Assembly: GCF_008728515.1 (NCBI RefSeq)
Contig: NC_044977.1
Location: 170,237,139 to 170,301,138, forward strand
From: Papio anubis
Lineage: Eukaryota; Chordata; Mammalia; Primates; Cercopithecidae
Reading direction: 5' to 3'
DNA length: 64,000 bases
Position numbers and translations under genes: made by a program. The notes beneath the pieces are model-generated. The model saw only the letters and a list, made by a program, of their open reading frames with translations, made no database searches and had not been told where the DNA came from. Shown in pieces: positions 22,781 to 35,197 of the stretch. How positions within the stretch are numbered: the first letter of the stretch is position 1; every line of letters begins with the position of its first letter.

Positions 22781-24928
22781 GCAAAACAAGTTTTGATGGA
22801 TGTTTTCTGCTAAGGCCTAAAGGGGGCCTCTAACTTTGTTAGATAAATGGTGGGAAATACCAGTTGACCTAGATTCAACCCACATTTTTATTATCCTGGT
22901 TAATGTTCTTTGGCTTTGATTATATACATATACCCTATTGCATATTCCTCCCTCAGGCACAAAAGCTTTTTCTTATTATGAAAATGTCCAAGGTAGGATG
23001 TTATATTGGGCAAAGCAGAATAAAATGGGAAAACATCAGGAATAACTGAAATGAACAGACTTGATTTTGGGGCATATATGCAAATCCCTTATCATTTCCA
23101 TTGTTCAAGTTCTAACAGAAAACTGTCATATTATATTTGGGTTTTGTGTTCATAAGCACTTGAGTCCATTAATCTGAGTGATGCTGATACACTGTTATGA
23201 GATTCACTCAGTCACACACAGGGCAGCTGTTGGAGATGTTAGCAATGTTTTCCTGGGTGTGCAGGGTGGGCAAATCTTGCCAAAGCGTGAATGTCAGAGC
23301 ATGCCATGAGAGTGAAAAACAGTTTCCCTGCAAACCTCGCTTTTCTTTCTGTTACCCTCTGACCAAGGAGGGCAAAGGAGAACTAAAGAAACCCAGAGAT
23401 TGCTGGCAAGATGTATGTAACAGACAGGGAGGAGAAGGGTAGGGTAGCACGCCTCCTTCTGGAGGAAACAACAATTTCCTAGAGGTAGAAATACCAAGGT
23501 CCAAGACATCCAGTAAGAATGCTGACTGCTTACCAGGATAGGAAGATTGTTAGTCTATCTGAAGTTGGGGAGACCCTTGTCTCCCTCATACTCTGATGCT
23601 GACTCATGTTCAGGGGTGGGGTTAGGGCAAGGAGTACATTGACCAGTAAGACCACGCTAAGCAGAGAATGAGGTGTGACACACCAGACCCCAGGGTTTTC
23701 CAAAAAGTTACTCTGTTCACTTTTTATTGGAATGAATGAAATAATTTATACTTTGCTTATTTCCACAAAAGAGTTGAGATAGCTAGCTCTGTTATACACT
23801 ATACCATCTTTTCTTTGGCCTATCTCTGATGACTTTTCTTGGGCACTTCATGGACCAAATCCTTTTAAAGATGTTGGCCTTTCTTTTCTTTTTTTTTTTC
23901 TTGAAATGTTGGCCTTTCTTAAGCTGTAATTAAAGTACATTTTGACGTATGATAAGGAACCACTTCATTTTAAAAAGTAACAGATAGTACCTCTTGGAAG
24001 TGGACTTGAAGACATTTAAACAGTCTACTTATTAAAAAAAAAATCCTTTTAGAGATGAGCTGACAAAAGAGATGCCCTGGGCAATAAATAAAGACATATA
24101 TTTCATTGATGATTTGTTGGTAAGAAGAGGTCTTGCTGTTATAGATCAGTATCAGACATGTTTCTTTGCATTCTGAGAAGAACTGTATCCATTTTTTAGT
24201 ACTTTGAGATGATGCACTGATCAATGTGAAAAGGAGATAACTCACTCTTCTAGTTCACTATTCTGGCAGCTGTTAAAAAACTTTGGTTCTTCCTCTAACA
24301 ATAGTTTGCTGTGGGACAGTATCAACATCCTTTCTACAAAAGATGCGTAAAAACTTGGATATCACAACAGACATGACATTTCCAAAAGATTTCACTCTTC
24401 TCAGGGTGAAAATTGGCAAAAAGGATTCTCTCCATACACATTGCAAGTATGGGGTAGAAATATTTTTAAATTACAGGTTTGAATAAACAGTATAGGAAAC
24501 AACCCTTTCATCTTTCACCACTCTCAAACACCGTGTGTCTCATTTGGAAAACTCATTTGTCTTTTTCCAAGATGCTTTGTCATTACATGATGGGATCTGC
24601 ACAAGTGCCCTGGGAAGGCTCTTTTCTGATTTTACGATGAAGGCAAACCTAGATACAGGATTCTGACCTGAAACAAAGGCACAGAGCCTGAAATCTAGAT
24701 TTTGCTACACTATTTCTTCTTTTAAGAAAACCTCAGCTGATCCAGGCTCCAGACATCCTGTGATCTAGGGAGAACAGGCTAGCTGATTTCTTGATCATCC
24801 TGAAGACATATGTGAGGCAGGGATATGGGTTAATAGGCTCAATTCTCTCTTTGTTTAAGTCAATCACTAATAATGTATTGTCCTCTGTAAGGCACATTCA
24901 CTCTTTAGAGTCATTTTGGGGAATTAAG

Positions 24929-24971
24929 TATTAAATGGAAAGTATTAAATGGAATTTCATATTAAATGGAA
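24929..24971 (+). repeat. Short imperfect tandem repeat, three TATTAAATGGAA units
   Basis: The 12-base unit occurs at 24929-24940, 24943-24954 and 24960-24971 with short spacers. Confidence 0.8.
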
Positions 24972-26604
24972 TTAGGATCTCTCTCCCAGAATTCTAAATT
25001 TCCCATTATGCACTGATTTAGAACCTTGCTGCATCTAAGGTAGGGAAAGCCTTATGAATTGGGACTAATTTAGAGAAAAGTCTAGTTTGAATTGTCGAAC
25101 TTTTGGAATGAGAGTAGGTACCTAAAGTTATGAAGATTTATTACTTTCAAATCAAGCCAATAAAACTACTTTCATGAGACTGTCTGCAAGTCTCTAATTA
25201 ATAAATAGCCAGGACTTACTTGTAATTAGATTCCTTAAATTCCCTAAGATATTATTTCCATAGATGTAATGGCCACCTTTAGCCCAGTCTTTGTTAAAGG
25301 ACTACAAATTCCAGATCAAAGGGGTCTGGATAAATGAGAACATGTTAGATCACATTTCAAAAAACAGTCTTGCAACCTTAGAAATTGCCCCTTTCCAATG
25401 GATGTATTATCTCAAACTTTTTTGCAGCCTTCTCCTAAATGTTTCCTAATTTCATGTATAAAACATAGGGAATTTGCAAGGAAAATCTTCCATTAGGGAA
25501 AAAGAAAACTCCTTAATTTGAAACTGAGCTAACATGTCAATTTGGGGGCTTTACGAGCAAGGGTAGGAACAAAGGGGGGCAGTTGGAGAAGGGGAAGAAG
25601 AGGAGAAGAGGTAAGGTGGATGAGAGAGGAGGGAAGGTGAAATGTTTTATACATTTAATACAATTTTTGCTTTAGGGTTTACATCTTCTGATAATTTAGT
25701 TTTAAATATAAGAGGTAAAAAAGAGAAGGTATTTAACAAGTAAACAATTTAAAAAGTCCTTCCCTGACTTTAAATACTTCTTTACTTATGAAACATTAGC
25801 TGAACAAACACTAAATACAGCATTGGGTCAAGCTTTTCCCTTTATGGTGGATTTCATTTTCAAGGCTAGATCGTTGGACCAAAAGATATTTTCCAGAAAC
25901 CTTATCTCGATTTTGTTGATGAAGTCTTGTAAGTAGGCCAATTTAGGCTGAGTTTCAGGAAGTGAATGGACTGTTGATCACTGGCATATTCTTGTCAAGT
26001 ATTTCCTGCAGATAGGACTGTACAGCACAAAATTAGCTGATGGATGACCAGAATCTACTTAGTCACTGCAGGCTGTGCGAAAAGCCAATTTGGATAATTT
26101 CAGAACATAACTGAATCTAAGTAGCCTCAAAGATATTCCCTACTGGAACCCTTGAAAATGAGCATATTCATTCAGACTAACAGCAGAAAACAGCCTGTGG
26201 TAGAGTAAACTCTGTCTCCTCCAACACTGTTGATAAAACAAGAGGAGAAACAGTCATTTCTCAGGATGACAACATGTTAAAAAGGACCTATGCTTTATAA
26301 ACCCAAAGTAAGAGTTTTATTAATTTCTTTTTATTTTATGGATTCTCTTCCTGTTTTAAGAACACTTGCAGAAGTAAAGAAACCAGACGTCACACTCATT
26401 TAGTTATTTATGATTTGGGAAAAAAATTCAGTTCTTGAACATGTCAAAAATGAAGAGCACAACCAGACACCTAGATGATCACAGGCCATGGATGTTAGGA
26501 TTTGGTTTTAATTTGAACTTAAACTTAATGTTGCATTCTGGAGGAGCACTGGGAGGGGACGGGAGCTGGGCTAAGCTCCATGCTCATGGACCCAGGGCAA
26601 TTAC

Positions 26605-26705
26605 CTTGCAGCCTTCACACGTGATACAGCGGTAGTGATACCCAGTGGCTTTGTCACCACACACTACACAGAGCTCGTCCTTGTCTAAGTAACTGGGGAT
26701 GTACC
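26605..26705 (-). CDS. THRB: THRB coding exon: first zinc finger (residues 95-128)
   Basis: This 101-base exon holds two bases of the glycine-95 codon and codons 96-128. Its acceptor is CCTTCACAG before GGTACATC and its donor is TGCAAG|GTAATT. It encodes YIPSYLDKDELCVVCGDKA, then the first C4 zinc module with ligands C107, C110, C124 and C127. The P-box CEGCK (with G129 of the next exon) specifies AGGTCA half-sites. This is the first exon shared by TRbeta1 and TRbeta2. In TRbeta2 the upstream exon ends in G, so codon 110 is G|GG, glycine, in phase 1. All zinc ligands are intact. Confidence 0.97.
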
Positions 26706-26907
26706 CTGTGAAGGAAATAAAAGAAGGAATATTAAAAAACAATATATTAACGTCAAAGAGACACTGTAGCTGAGATTGCTAGACCGGAGACAAAATTGAC
26801 TTGCCAGAAAGAGATAACAACAGTAAAGACTTAGTGAAACCAAACAGTAAGAATTTTATACTCATAGTGTAAACATAGGCCCAGGATTTCAGAATGCCTT
26901 AGAAATA

Positions 26908-27192
26908 ACTCACACCTATAATCCCAGCACTTTGGGAGGCCGAGGCAGGCGGATCACCTGGGGTCAGGAGTTCAAGACCAGCTTGGCCAAAGTGGCAAAA
27001 CCCTGTCTCTACTAAAAATGCACATAATTAGCCGGGCATGGTGGCAGGCACCTGTAATTCCAGCTACTCAGGAGGCTGAGGCAAGAGAATCACTTGAACC
27101 CAGGAAGTAGAGGTTGCAGTGAGCTGAGATTGCACCATTGCACTCCAGCCTGGGGAGTAAGAGCAAAATTCTGCCTTAAAAAAAGAGAAAAG
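26908..27192 (+). mobile_element. Alu SINE, 5'-truncated, AluS-like
   Basis: It starts inside the Alu head at 'ctcacacctataatcccag', keeps the rest including 'gcactccagcctggggag', and ends in an A-rich tail. The first 20 or so bases of a complete Alu are absent. Confidence 0.9.
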
Positions 27193-27394
27193 AAATAGCT
27201 GTGATCACTTGCTGTGCAGGTAGGAATAGCAGGAAGGCTGCAGAGCCAGTGACTCAAGCAGAGGGGCCAGGATTTGAGCACTGTGAGTTCTAGATAACAC
27301 AATCTCTTTAACAAGGCTTATTTCAAAACCTGTTTTCAAAAGATTTGATCCACTTTGGAATCACAGTACCATGCAATAAATTCAGGAAACTTTA

Positions 27395-27540
27395 TAGCTG
27401 GAAGAGTCCCAGGAGATGACGAAGTCCTTGAAAGGTGAAGAAACAGGCCTGCAGAAGTTTGGCCTTCCTCAGGGTCACACTGGAAATTACCAGCAGGATT
27501 AAAACCCAGGTCTCTTAATTTCTAGCCCTCCAGTATAATA
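27395..27540 (-). mobile_element. Ancient repeat (same type as 18915-19080)
   Basis: 'agctggaagagtcccaggag', 'ctcagggtcacactggaaat', 'aaacccaggtctcttaattt' show the same order of blocks as the copy at 18.9 kb. Confidence 0.45.
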
Positions 27541-28489
27541 TGCTGGTCTTTTTCTAAAAATAGAGAGTTAACTTTAAGTAGAATGAATTTTGCCCCCTAA
27601 AAAGATTAGGTAAACTTGTGATATTATAAGTAATCCAACAACACTGGATAGTGTGAAATAACAGAGGTTTTGTTTATTAAGAAAAAAGGAAAATCTAAAC
27701 ATGATAACTCTCTTTTTTAGTGGACAATGAGTTTATTAGTTTAAATTCCTTGACCCAGGAAGCTAAAAAGCACAAAAGCAGAAGCTTCCTGTTTCGCTCT
27801 TGTCTTTGCTCTTTTCCCCTCCTGTGGAGAGGATGCCGAGACACAAGATGCTGATTCAGGAGGGCAGGTTCATTCTCCCCTGTATCAATGGTTTGCCATC
27901 GATAAATTGTGTGATACATAGAATCACACAGCTTAACATAAGACCAAACAATCAAAATGAGGCAGGATTGGTTGGGATGTGAAGAAGCAAGAGGCTGAGA
28001 AACAATCCTTTCTCCTGATCATGGCCCTTACAAAGTTTTTTGACTCAGTAAACTCTTCATTCCAATAAAGATTAGCTAGGTTGAAATGACTGATGCCTTA
28101 CTGTGTATTTTACCATGACATTTCATAGACCTTTTATTAAATTAGGTCAGTTGCCGAAGTCTTGCTTTTCAGAAAAAAAGCCATTAAGGAAACAATGAAA
28201 TAAATCCTTTTCATAATTTCTTAGAAATTATTTTGCTCAAACTTTACTTTAGAAAAATGTTCCTTCTTGGGAGGCAGATAATTGACTTGAAAGTGAGGTT
28301 TAGTAATGTACAGGATTGTATTTTTAAATATCACAGCTTTTCTTAGTTTACTTTTGCATCATGCAAACCATGATGCATCTGTTGAGTTCACTGCAAGGGT
28401 TTCAAAACTCTCGTCAGTCATTTTTGAAATGAGAATCCTGGGAAGCATCTGGGCAGAGAAAAAAATGGAACTAGAATGCTTTGTGTGTT

Positions 28490-28615
28490 CATTCAGTCAT
28501 TTATCTATGAACTGCATTTATTTAGCATCTACATGTGCTTAGCATTGTTCTAGGTGCTGAAAATATAAAAATGAGTAAGACATGGTTTCTTCTTTTGGAA
28601 ATTCATAAGCTGAGT
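28490..28615 (-). mobile_element. L2 fragment
   Basis: Reversed L2 pattern: 'tttatttagcatctacatg', 'ttgttctaggtgctgaaaat', 'aagacatggtttcttctttt'. Confidence 0.5.
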
Positions 28616-28685
28616 TCTGTTTCTGTAGCCTTGGTCATTCCTCAGTGAGAAAAAGAGAGGTGAAAATGAAGAGAAGAACATTAAA

Positions 28686-28800
28686 AGATGCTCAACATCA
28701 ATGCAGGGAAATGCTAATCAAAACCACAATGAGATACCACTTTATACTCACTAGTACGGTTTTAACAAAAATGACAGTCACAAGTGTTGGTAAGGATGTG
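28686..28800 (+). mobile_element. L1 ORF2 fragment
   Basis: 'ggaaatgctaatcaaaacc' then 'acaatgagataccacttta' is the conserved L1 ORF2 3' region. Neither an L1 tail nor an upstream continuation was recognised, so this is an isolated remnant. Confidence 0.6.
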
Positions 28801-31700
28801 TGCTCATGTGCTTTTGTGTGCATATAAAGACCTACTTATAAAACACAAAGTAACTTTTAAACCACAAAGTAAGTCAATTAGGAAAACAGGCCCCTTCCTG
28901 GTAAAGGCAGATGGACTATACAGACCCATACTGTCAAAAAAGCTACATCTTGACCTCTTATACCTCGAGGTTATATGCAACTAATCCAACAGAATGAAGA
29001 CTTTCAAGTTCTTGGTATCAAGTACAGAATGCAGAGATAAGGGAAAAAGCACAAGTCATTTCTGTCTAATCTCAGGTATAAGAATCAATTGTAATGTAGT
29101 TGAACACTGTTGTACTTGTGGGACATGACTTGGTAGGGGTCAAAACAAAGTGTCCAAGAACATTAACCAGAGTTGGGAAGATGCAGGTAGTTCCCCCTCA
29201 CCTCATATTTCCCCACCCTGTCTCATGAGACCTGCTGACTTTATCTTTTGGCTTTGGCAGCCGGACACTGAAGATTTATTCCTACCTATAGTTCGAAAAT
29301 TTATGTAGATGGTGTTTAAGGTTCTTGTGGAATCCAACAATAATTAAATCAGTGACTGGAATGGACTCCTTTCATTTACTGACTGCTAGGCTGAGAGGTG
29401 GTGTGCTTGACTCTCTTATTTCTCCTAGACTATCTTCTTCATGGGTGGAGGTGATTAAATGTCATTAGTTAAATCATCAAGCCTTCTACAGAAACATCTA
29501 CTTAAGTTGGTTGCAGTTGCTTACATGATCATACTAGTGCACCCCACACCTTGCTTTCTTTTCTTTAAAATATTAACTTTAAACCATCTTATTTATCTAA
29601 AACAGTCACCACAGGCAATGATACATCAATCATTAGGCTTAAGTCCATTATTCTTCATTAAATAACTTCCATCAGGAAATAACGTCCCACACATAGTGAC
29701 TAGGTAGGTGAGGATTCTCTTAAAGTTACTGAACACAATTGACAACGTTACATACTAACCAATTCTCCTAGAGAACTTAACCATCTTTTGCTGTTGTATT
29801 TAAGTGTCTCCATCATTTTCCTTTGTCATACTCACCAAATGAGTTACACAATGGTCAATATGCCAAACCAAGGAAAATTCACATGTATCATTAGTTTTGT
29901 TGCCAAGAGTGGACACTAATGAGGGTCATAATGTCAGTGCTGGGTTCTGCCTAGAAACAAATACCACAGACACAATCCTGGAAGCTACAACTGTTCATCT
30001 GAGGAACTGCATCTGCTAGTTGTCCTGGGTGACTGCTAAAGAAGCCTGGTCAATAACCCTCCAGAAAAAAATTAAGGTCCATGACAATATATGATAGTTC
30101 AAAAATGATATATGTCCCCCAGCTCTTGTCTGCTCAGATGTATTATTTTTCAGATTAATACATTATGCTGCCACTTTATTAAGCATATTTTTATAAAAGC
30201 AAACTCCATCTGTTTGTTCAACAAAGGACTTGAGATTTTTTCAGTTGACATTTGGCAATGTCTGGTTAATTGCTAAGTATTATCTTGCATATCTTGCAGT
30301 TAATGCTATTTAAAAAATATTCTCTGAGGGACTTGTCATGTAGAAGGGGAAAGTTTTGTACATTTGCACTACAAAGCATGCAACAGGTAGTAAGCTTAGC
30401 TTCTTGGTTGAAAACAGATTCAATACTTTCTTCCCTATGGACAAGATCAGAAGACTGGCTAGTTTAATTCTTTTGAGTGAATTATAACAGAATCTCAGGT
30501 CCTAGGAGGAGAAACACTGGTTCCTCTTGTCACCTTAGCAGATACATGGCCCTTAGGGAATAAAATATAAAGCAGATTAATCTTGAAGGTAGATCTAAAA
30601 TATAAGGTGCTGCGTAGGACAGCAGATGTAGCAGCAAGGGAGAAGAGCTGAGTTCAGAGATCTTTTCCAAACTGGCAAATCTTACCATCTGTATAAGACC
30701 ACTTGCCTAGCAGAACCAGTCCTGGCATCTTAAGGGAGGGGCTGTGATTTGTGGTAATGGGAAATACTTTGGGTAGCTCAGAGAAGTGAAGAAGTTCCAT
30801 GTTGCTGGTTCATCTTGTGAAACTATCAACTCAGAGCCAGTAAGGACCCTAAGTATCTTGGGACGGGATAGAGGATGAGACTATATTTTGTCACCCCTCA
30901 GGAAGCTAAGTCATTAACATGCTGAGTCACTCTTCTGATTTTATACTGAACCTCCTCAGTTCATCCTGCAGCTCAGACCTTCTGATTTAAGCTTTTTTTT
31001 CCCCCACCAGCACCTTCCCTACGTCATTTCTTTGCATACTTAAAAACCTTGAAAGGTTTATCCTTTAGCCTTTCCCCAACATACGAATCCTGATTCCTTT
31101 TATCTTTAATTCTTGGCAGTAGGTACCAAGCTGTACATCATGTTAATCTTTAACCCTGTGATAGACACTGTATTAAATTAAACCATCCGTTCATCCATTT
31201 GTTTATTTAACGGCATGTACGGGCGTACTGTGTGGAAGACACTTGGTACAAACTTGAAACAGCATTAACTTTGGAGGCCTTCATCCAATGCTGTCTGCAA
31301 ATTCTCAGCAGAGCTGCCCCAGGGGCTCCCATTTCACACGATCTTTCCTCAGAACATGCACTGTTTTCCTGCCCTCCCTACCCCTGCTTGGGATCTTGGA
31401 GTCTCTTTCTTTACTCTTTGCCCTCTGGCTGGCTGGGCCATGGTGTTGGGGGACAGCAGACAATGGCTCCCCAGGCTTTGAACTCTGAAGCACGGGTGGG
31501 CGGAGGAGGGGTGAGCAGAAGGAGGACCAAGTAGAGGTGTCACTCTAGAAAAGGGGATGAGGATATGATGCCAAAGGACCCTGGATTCTCATTGGAGGCT
31601 TTAGTGCAGAAAAAGGGACAACATGACGTTTGGATCATTTCTTCTGACTCAAGAACTCCTGAAACTAAAACATATTTTCAAAATTTCAATCTTTTTTAAC

Positions 31701-31995
31701 TTTTATTTTTTGAGACAGGGACTCACTCTGTCACCCAGACTGGAGTGCAGTGGCATGACCATGGCCCACTGGAGCCTTGAACTCCTGGGCTCAAGCAGTC
31801 CTCCCACCTCACCTGCCTGAGTAGCTGGGACTACAGGTGCACGGCCACCACGCCTGGCTAATTTTTAAGTTGTTTTGCAGAGATGGGGTCTTGCTATGTT
31901 TCCCAGGCTGGTCTTGAGCTCCTGGGTTCAAATCATCCTCCCATCTTGGCCTCCCAGAGTGTTGGGACTACAGGCGTAAGCCGCAGTGCCCAGCC
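31701..31995 (-). mobile_element. Alu SINE, AluJ-like
   Basis: T-rich start, then 'gagacagggactcactctg', 'gagtagctgggactacagg', 'gagatggggtcttgctatg' and the end 'ccgcagtgcccagcc'. Complete and old. Confidence 0.9.
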
Positions 31996-32579
31996 TATTT
32001 TTTAATTTTTAGGGCCAGGTTTGGGCATAGTATAATGTATAAGCAGTACCTAGTGAAATGTTCCTTTCGCCATCCCTGTACATTCAAATCCTTAATAGCT
32101 GACATAACCTTTCAATCTACAATTAGAGGGAAAATATTTGAAGATGCAAATCACTCAAAAAGGAAATAGGTTGATATAATGCGTTTGAGTCAGAATATCA
32201 ATCAAAAGGGCACACATTCTGGCAGCATACAACATTTGGCTTGCAGAGTGTTTTTTAAAATCTTAGCCAATTTTTAAAACCAGGAGATTTCATAAAACAT
32301 ACAGAATTCTTGCTTCATGTGAAAAACGGGAGGAAATGGCAATACTGAACCCAAATTCTCACAGTGTAACGATCAGCTGAACTGGGAAGGTAGCCCTGCC
32401 TCCCAAGAAACAGACGTCCTTTTTAGCTCTCCAGTCAGAACCTCTCCCAATTGTGTGCATCGGTTGCTATTTATTTTTGTTCTTGCATTATGCCTTTTCA
32501 TAAATAAAGAAATATTTCACAGAATTCTTTATCTTTATCAAAAGTGGAAACACAAAAGTAGTTTGAGAAAAATGAGAAC

Positions 32580-32896
32580 TTTTTTTTTTGAGGCGGGGAG
32601 GGGGAGAAGGATGAGTTTCACTCTTGTTGCCCAGGCTGGAGTGCAATGGCGTGATCTCGGCTCACTGCAACCTCCACCTCCTGGGTTCAAGTGATTCTCC
32701 TGCCTCAGCCTCCAGAGTTGCTGGGATTACAGGTGCCTGCCACCACACCCGGCGCCCAGCTATTTTTTGTTATTTTTAATAGAGACGGGGTTTCATCATG
32801 TTGGTCACGCTGGTCTTGAAATCCTGACCTCCGGCAGTCTACCCGCTTCAGCCTCCCACAGTGCTGGGATTACAGGCGTGAGCCACTGCTCCCAGC
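32580..32896 (-). mobile_element. Alu SINE, AluS-like, with G-rich head
   Basis: Complete reversed Alu with 'gtttcactcttgttgccc' and 'gagccactgctcccagc'. The usual 'gagacagagt' segment next to the T-run is replaced by a G-rich 'gaggcggggagggggagaag' stretch. This is a local rearrangement or expansion. Confidence 0.9.
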
Positions 32897-33884
32897 TCGA
32901 GAACATATTTCTTCATGGAAGTGAGAAATATTCTTATACTGTGTAAGCATTATGTGTCTTTGTTGAAAAATTTAAATTAATACAAAGGAAAATGCCATCT
33001 ACAGATTAAATAGAAATAACACATCAATATAAATAAGTAAGGGGGTTCAGGAAAACCACATTTCCAATTATATACCTTTCCTTCCTATGATATGAAATGC
33101 AGGTACCCTTTAAAGTGCACATATTTAAGCATTTTTTCACGTCAACCAGGGCAGTGATTTACTGTCCCATGCATAGCAAGTGGTCAATACATAATTGCAA
33201 ATGCCATTCAACTTAGGTAGTTTCACAATCCCTCCATTGCCAAGGAGTAAAGCAAAAAGGACTCTTAGCCTCCATTCAAAATGTACCTTAAAATTGCCAT
33301 TACATTGAATATAATTAGAATTACAATTAAATGTTATATCATTTTTGGAAGAAAATTATTTCTCCATCAAATTTTACAATGGTCTTTGGCATAGCACAGC
33401 AAAATTGGAGCTTAGAATAAAATCTCAGTTAAATGAAAAGCTCAGATTCACAATTTTCATACTTCGGATTTCCCTATGTATATTTCTCTGGTGACCTTCT
33501 AATGACAAAGCCTGAGATGATAGGCAATTAAATTTATATCCCAAGGCACACTATAAATTTGTCAGGCCCAAAATTAATACACTGTGAAGTTAATAAAATC
33601 AGCTCCTGATACCAGGGAGTAGATAAAGAAGAGGTAGCAGTTCAGTCCTTGGTCCTTCCGTGGACTTTGGCTTAACAATGCTCAGCTCTGCATGAGGGTG
33701 AAGTACCAAGAAAGGCCCTCTATGCTCCCTAATATCAGGCATTTAATCACCCCAAATTATTTTGGTATCAGTATCCACAAGCAGAATATGGCCCCATTTC
33801 TAGTTATAAAGTTCGCAAATTCACACGCACGTATCCTCTCCTTGGTAAGCCAGGTAAGGCACAGGCACTGATGACAATGATAAA

Positions 33885-34060
33885 TAGCTAATGTATGTGG
33901 GACTTAACACCTAGGTTATGGGTTGACAGGTGCAGCAAACCACCATGGTGAATGTTTACTCATGTAATAAACCTGCATGTCCTGCACATGTATCCTGGAA
34001 CTTAAAATAAAATTGAATTGAATTAAATTAAATTAAATTAAAAGAAAAGAATTAAATTAA
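33885..34060 (+). mobile_element. L1 3' end with expanded tail
   Basis: L1 3' UTR landmarks 'gacaggtgcagcaaaccacc', 'gtaataaacctgcatgtcc' and 'tgcacatgtatcctggaact'. The tail has become a pentanucleotide-type AATTA repeat. Confidence 0.75.
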
Positions 34061-34066
34061 GCAGCC
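34008..34066 (+). repeat. (AATTA/AATTG)n simple repeat
   Basis: Several five-base units of AATTG then AATTA, evidently grown from the poly-A tail of the adjoining L1. Confidence 0.85.
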
Positions 34067-34079
34067 ATTGTAAGACAGC

Positions 34080-34089
<10 letters not shown>

Positions 34090-34125
<36 letters not shown>
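34090..34125 (+). repeat. (CT)n microsatellite
   Basis: About 18 uninterrupted CT units, extended leftward by a CT/T-rich run from 34080. Likely length-polymorphic. Confidence 0.95.
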
Positions 34126-34129
<4 letters not shown>

Positions 34130-34892
34130 ACTTGGAGGCATTGGAGTTGTAGAACCCTGGTATTGATGAGATCATTTCCTGTTTTAAAAGAGGGCATGAA
34201 TTAGAAAGCAGGAAGGCAAAGTCGTTAGAAGAGTGGGGAGGGAGCAGAAAGTCACTAGAGATAGGTGATAGTTGCCTCTGATTTTGCTGTTAGAAGCAAT
34301 TTATAGCTTTGGGCTCATGCAGAAGCACCCACAGTTATGTCATGCCCTGAATCCTAGAGAAACACAAGTGTCATTTCTTTACCTGAAAATCCATTCAGAA
34401 TGGGATTCAAGGTTATAGCTCTAAAAATGTGGGCTATCAGCCCTTCAGCCTTATGTTACACAAAAGAGAAGGAGCTGTTGCATTTGTCATCAGAACACCA
34501 TCACTGTCGTTATGAGCTGTGCTGCTCTCCCTGCAGGTGTATCCTGCAGTCACGTGGATGTGTGCTTTAGGGAGTGCAAAATAAAAGAGGTTGATGCTTT
34601 TGTGGTGCTTATGATCTAGATAGATTTGACATAAATAAGCAAACATGATGAGGAGAACCCAAATCCCAACAATGGAAATGAGTTATGACATGTATGTAAC
34701 TATTATGTTGCATGTATATATAGTTATGTAGGTTAAGGTGTACTCCACTTTGACAGAAGTCAATATATGAACATTTAAATATGATATTTGGAAATGGAGG
34801 AGGGATTTTAATATTATAAAAAATCCTTTATGAAAGATCCTTTACTTCAGATATTCTCCAAGTAGTAAGTTCTTCACCATTAATGCAGTGGT

Positions 34893-34963
34893 CCTCAAGT
34901 GGAGGTGATTTTGCCTCCCAGGGGACATTTGGCAAAGTCTGGAGACATTTTTAGTTGCCACAA

Positions 34964-35005
<42 letters not shown>

Positions 35006-35130
35006 TTTGCTACTGGTGTTCAGTGGGAAGAGGGGCCAGGAATGATGCTAAACATAATACAATGCACAGGACAACCATCACAACAAAGAATCATGTGGTC
35101 CCAATGTCAATAGTGCCAAGGTTAAGAAAC
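34893..35130. mobile_element. hAT (Charlie-type) non-autonomous element
   Basis: It opens 'cagtggtcctcaagtggagg', contains 'caggggacatttggcaaag' and 'ctggagacatttttagttgc', and ends 'aaggttaagaaaccctag'. The inverted terminal repeats are recognisable. A TG microsatellite has expanded inside it. Confidence 0.65.
34969..35006 (+). repeat. (TG)n microsatellite
   Basis: A long TG run with one A interruption near the right end, inside the hAT element. It is potentially Z-DNA forming and length-polymorphic. Confidence 0.95.
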
Positions 35131-35197
35131 CCTAGTCTAATATACTTTATATATAATAAACTATTTTTCACAGGTGATTTACACAAATGATTCAGAG

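Larger units (their letters stand above)
21050..26604 (-). other. THRB: THRB intron (5.6 kb)
   Basis: This 5555-bp intron splits the DNA-binding domain between its two zinc modules. It holds a reversed MIR at 21910-22110 and the compound Alu at 22353-22780. From 22800 to 26600 I recognise no interspersed repeat. That 3.8 kb is AT-rich with a short tandem unit at 24929-24971 and a purine-rich patch at 25598-25640. Confidence 0.9.

Noticed and set aside
22358..22813. 151-codon plus-strand frame
   Set aside because: It is Alu sequence translated on the opposite strand. The same holds for open frames over the Alus at 354-645, 32580-32896 and 62046-62346.
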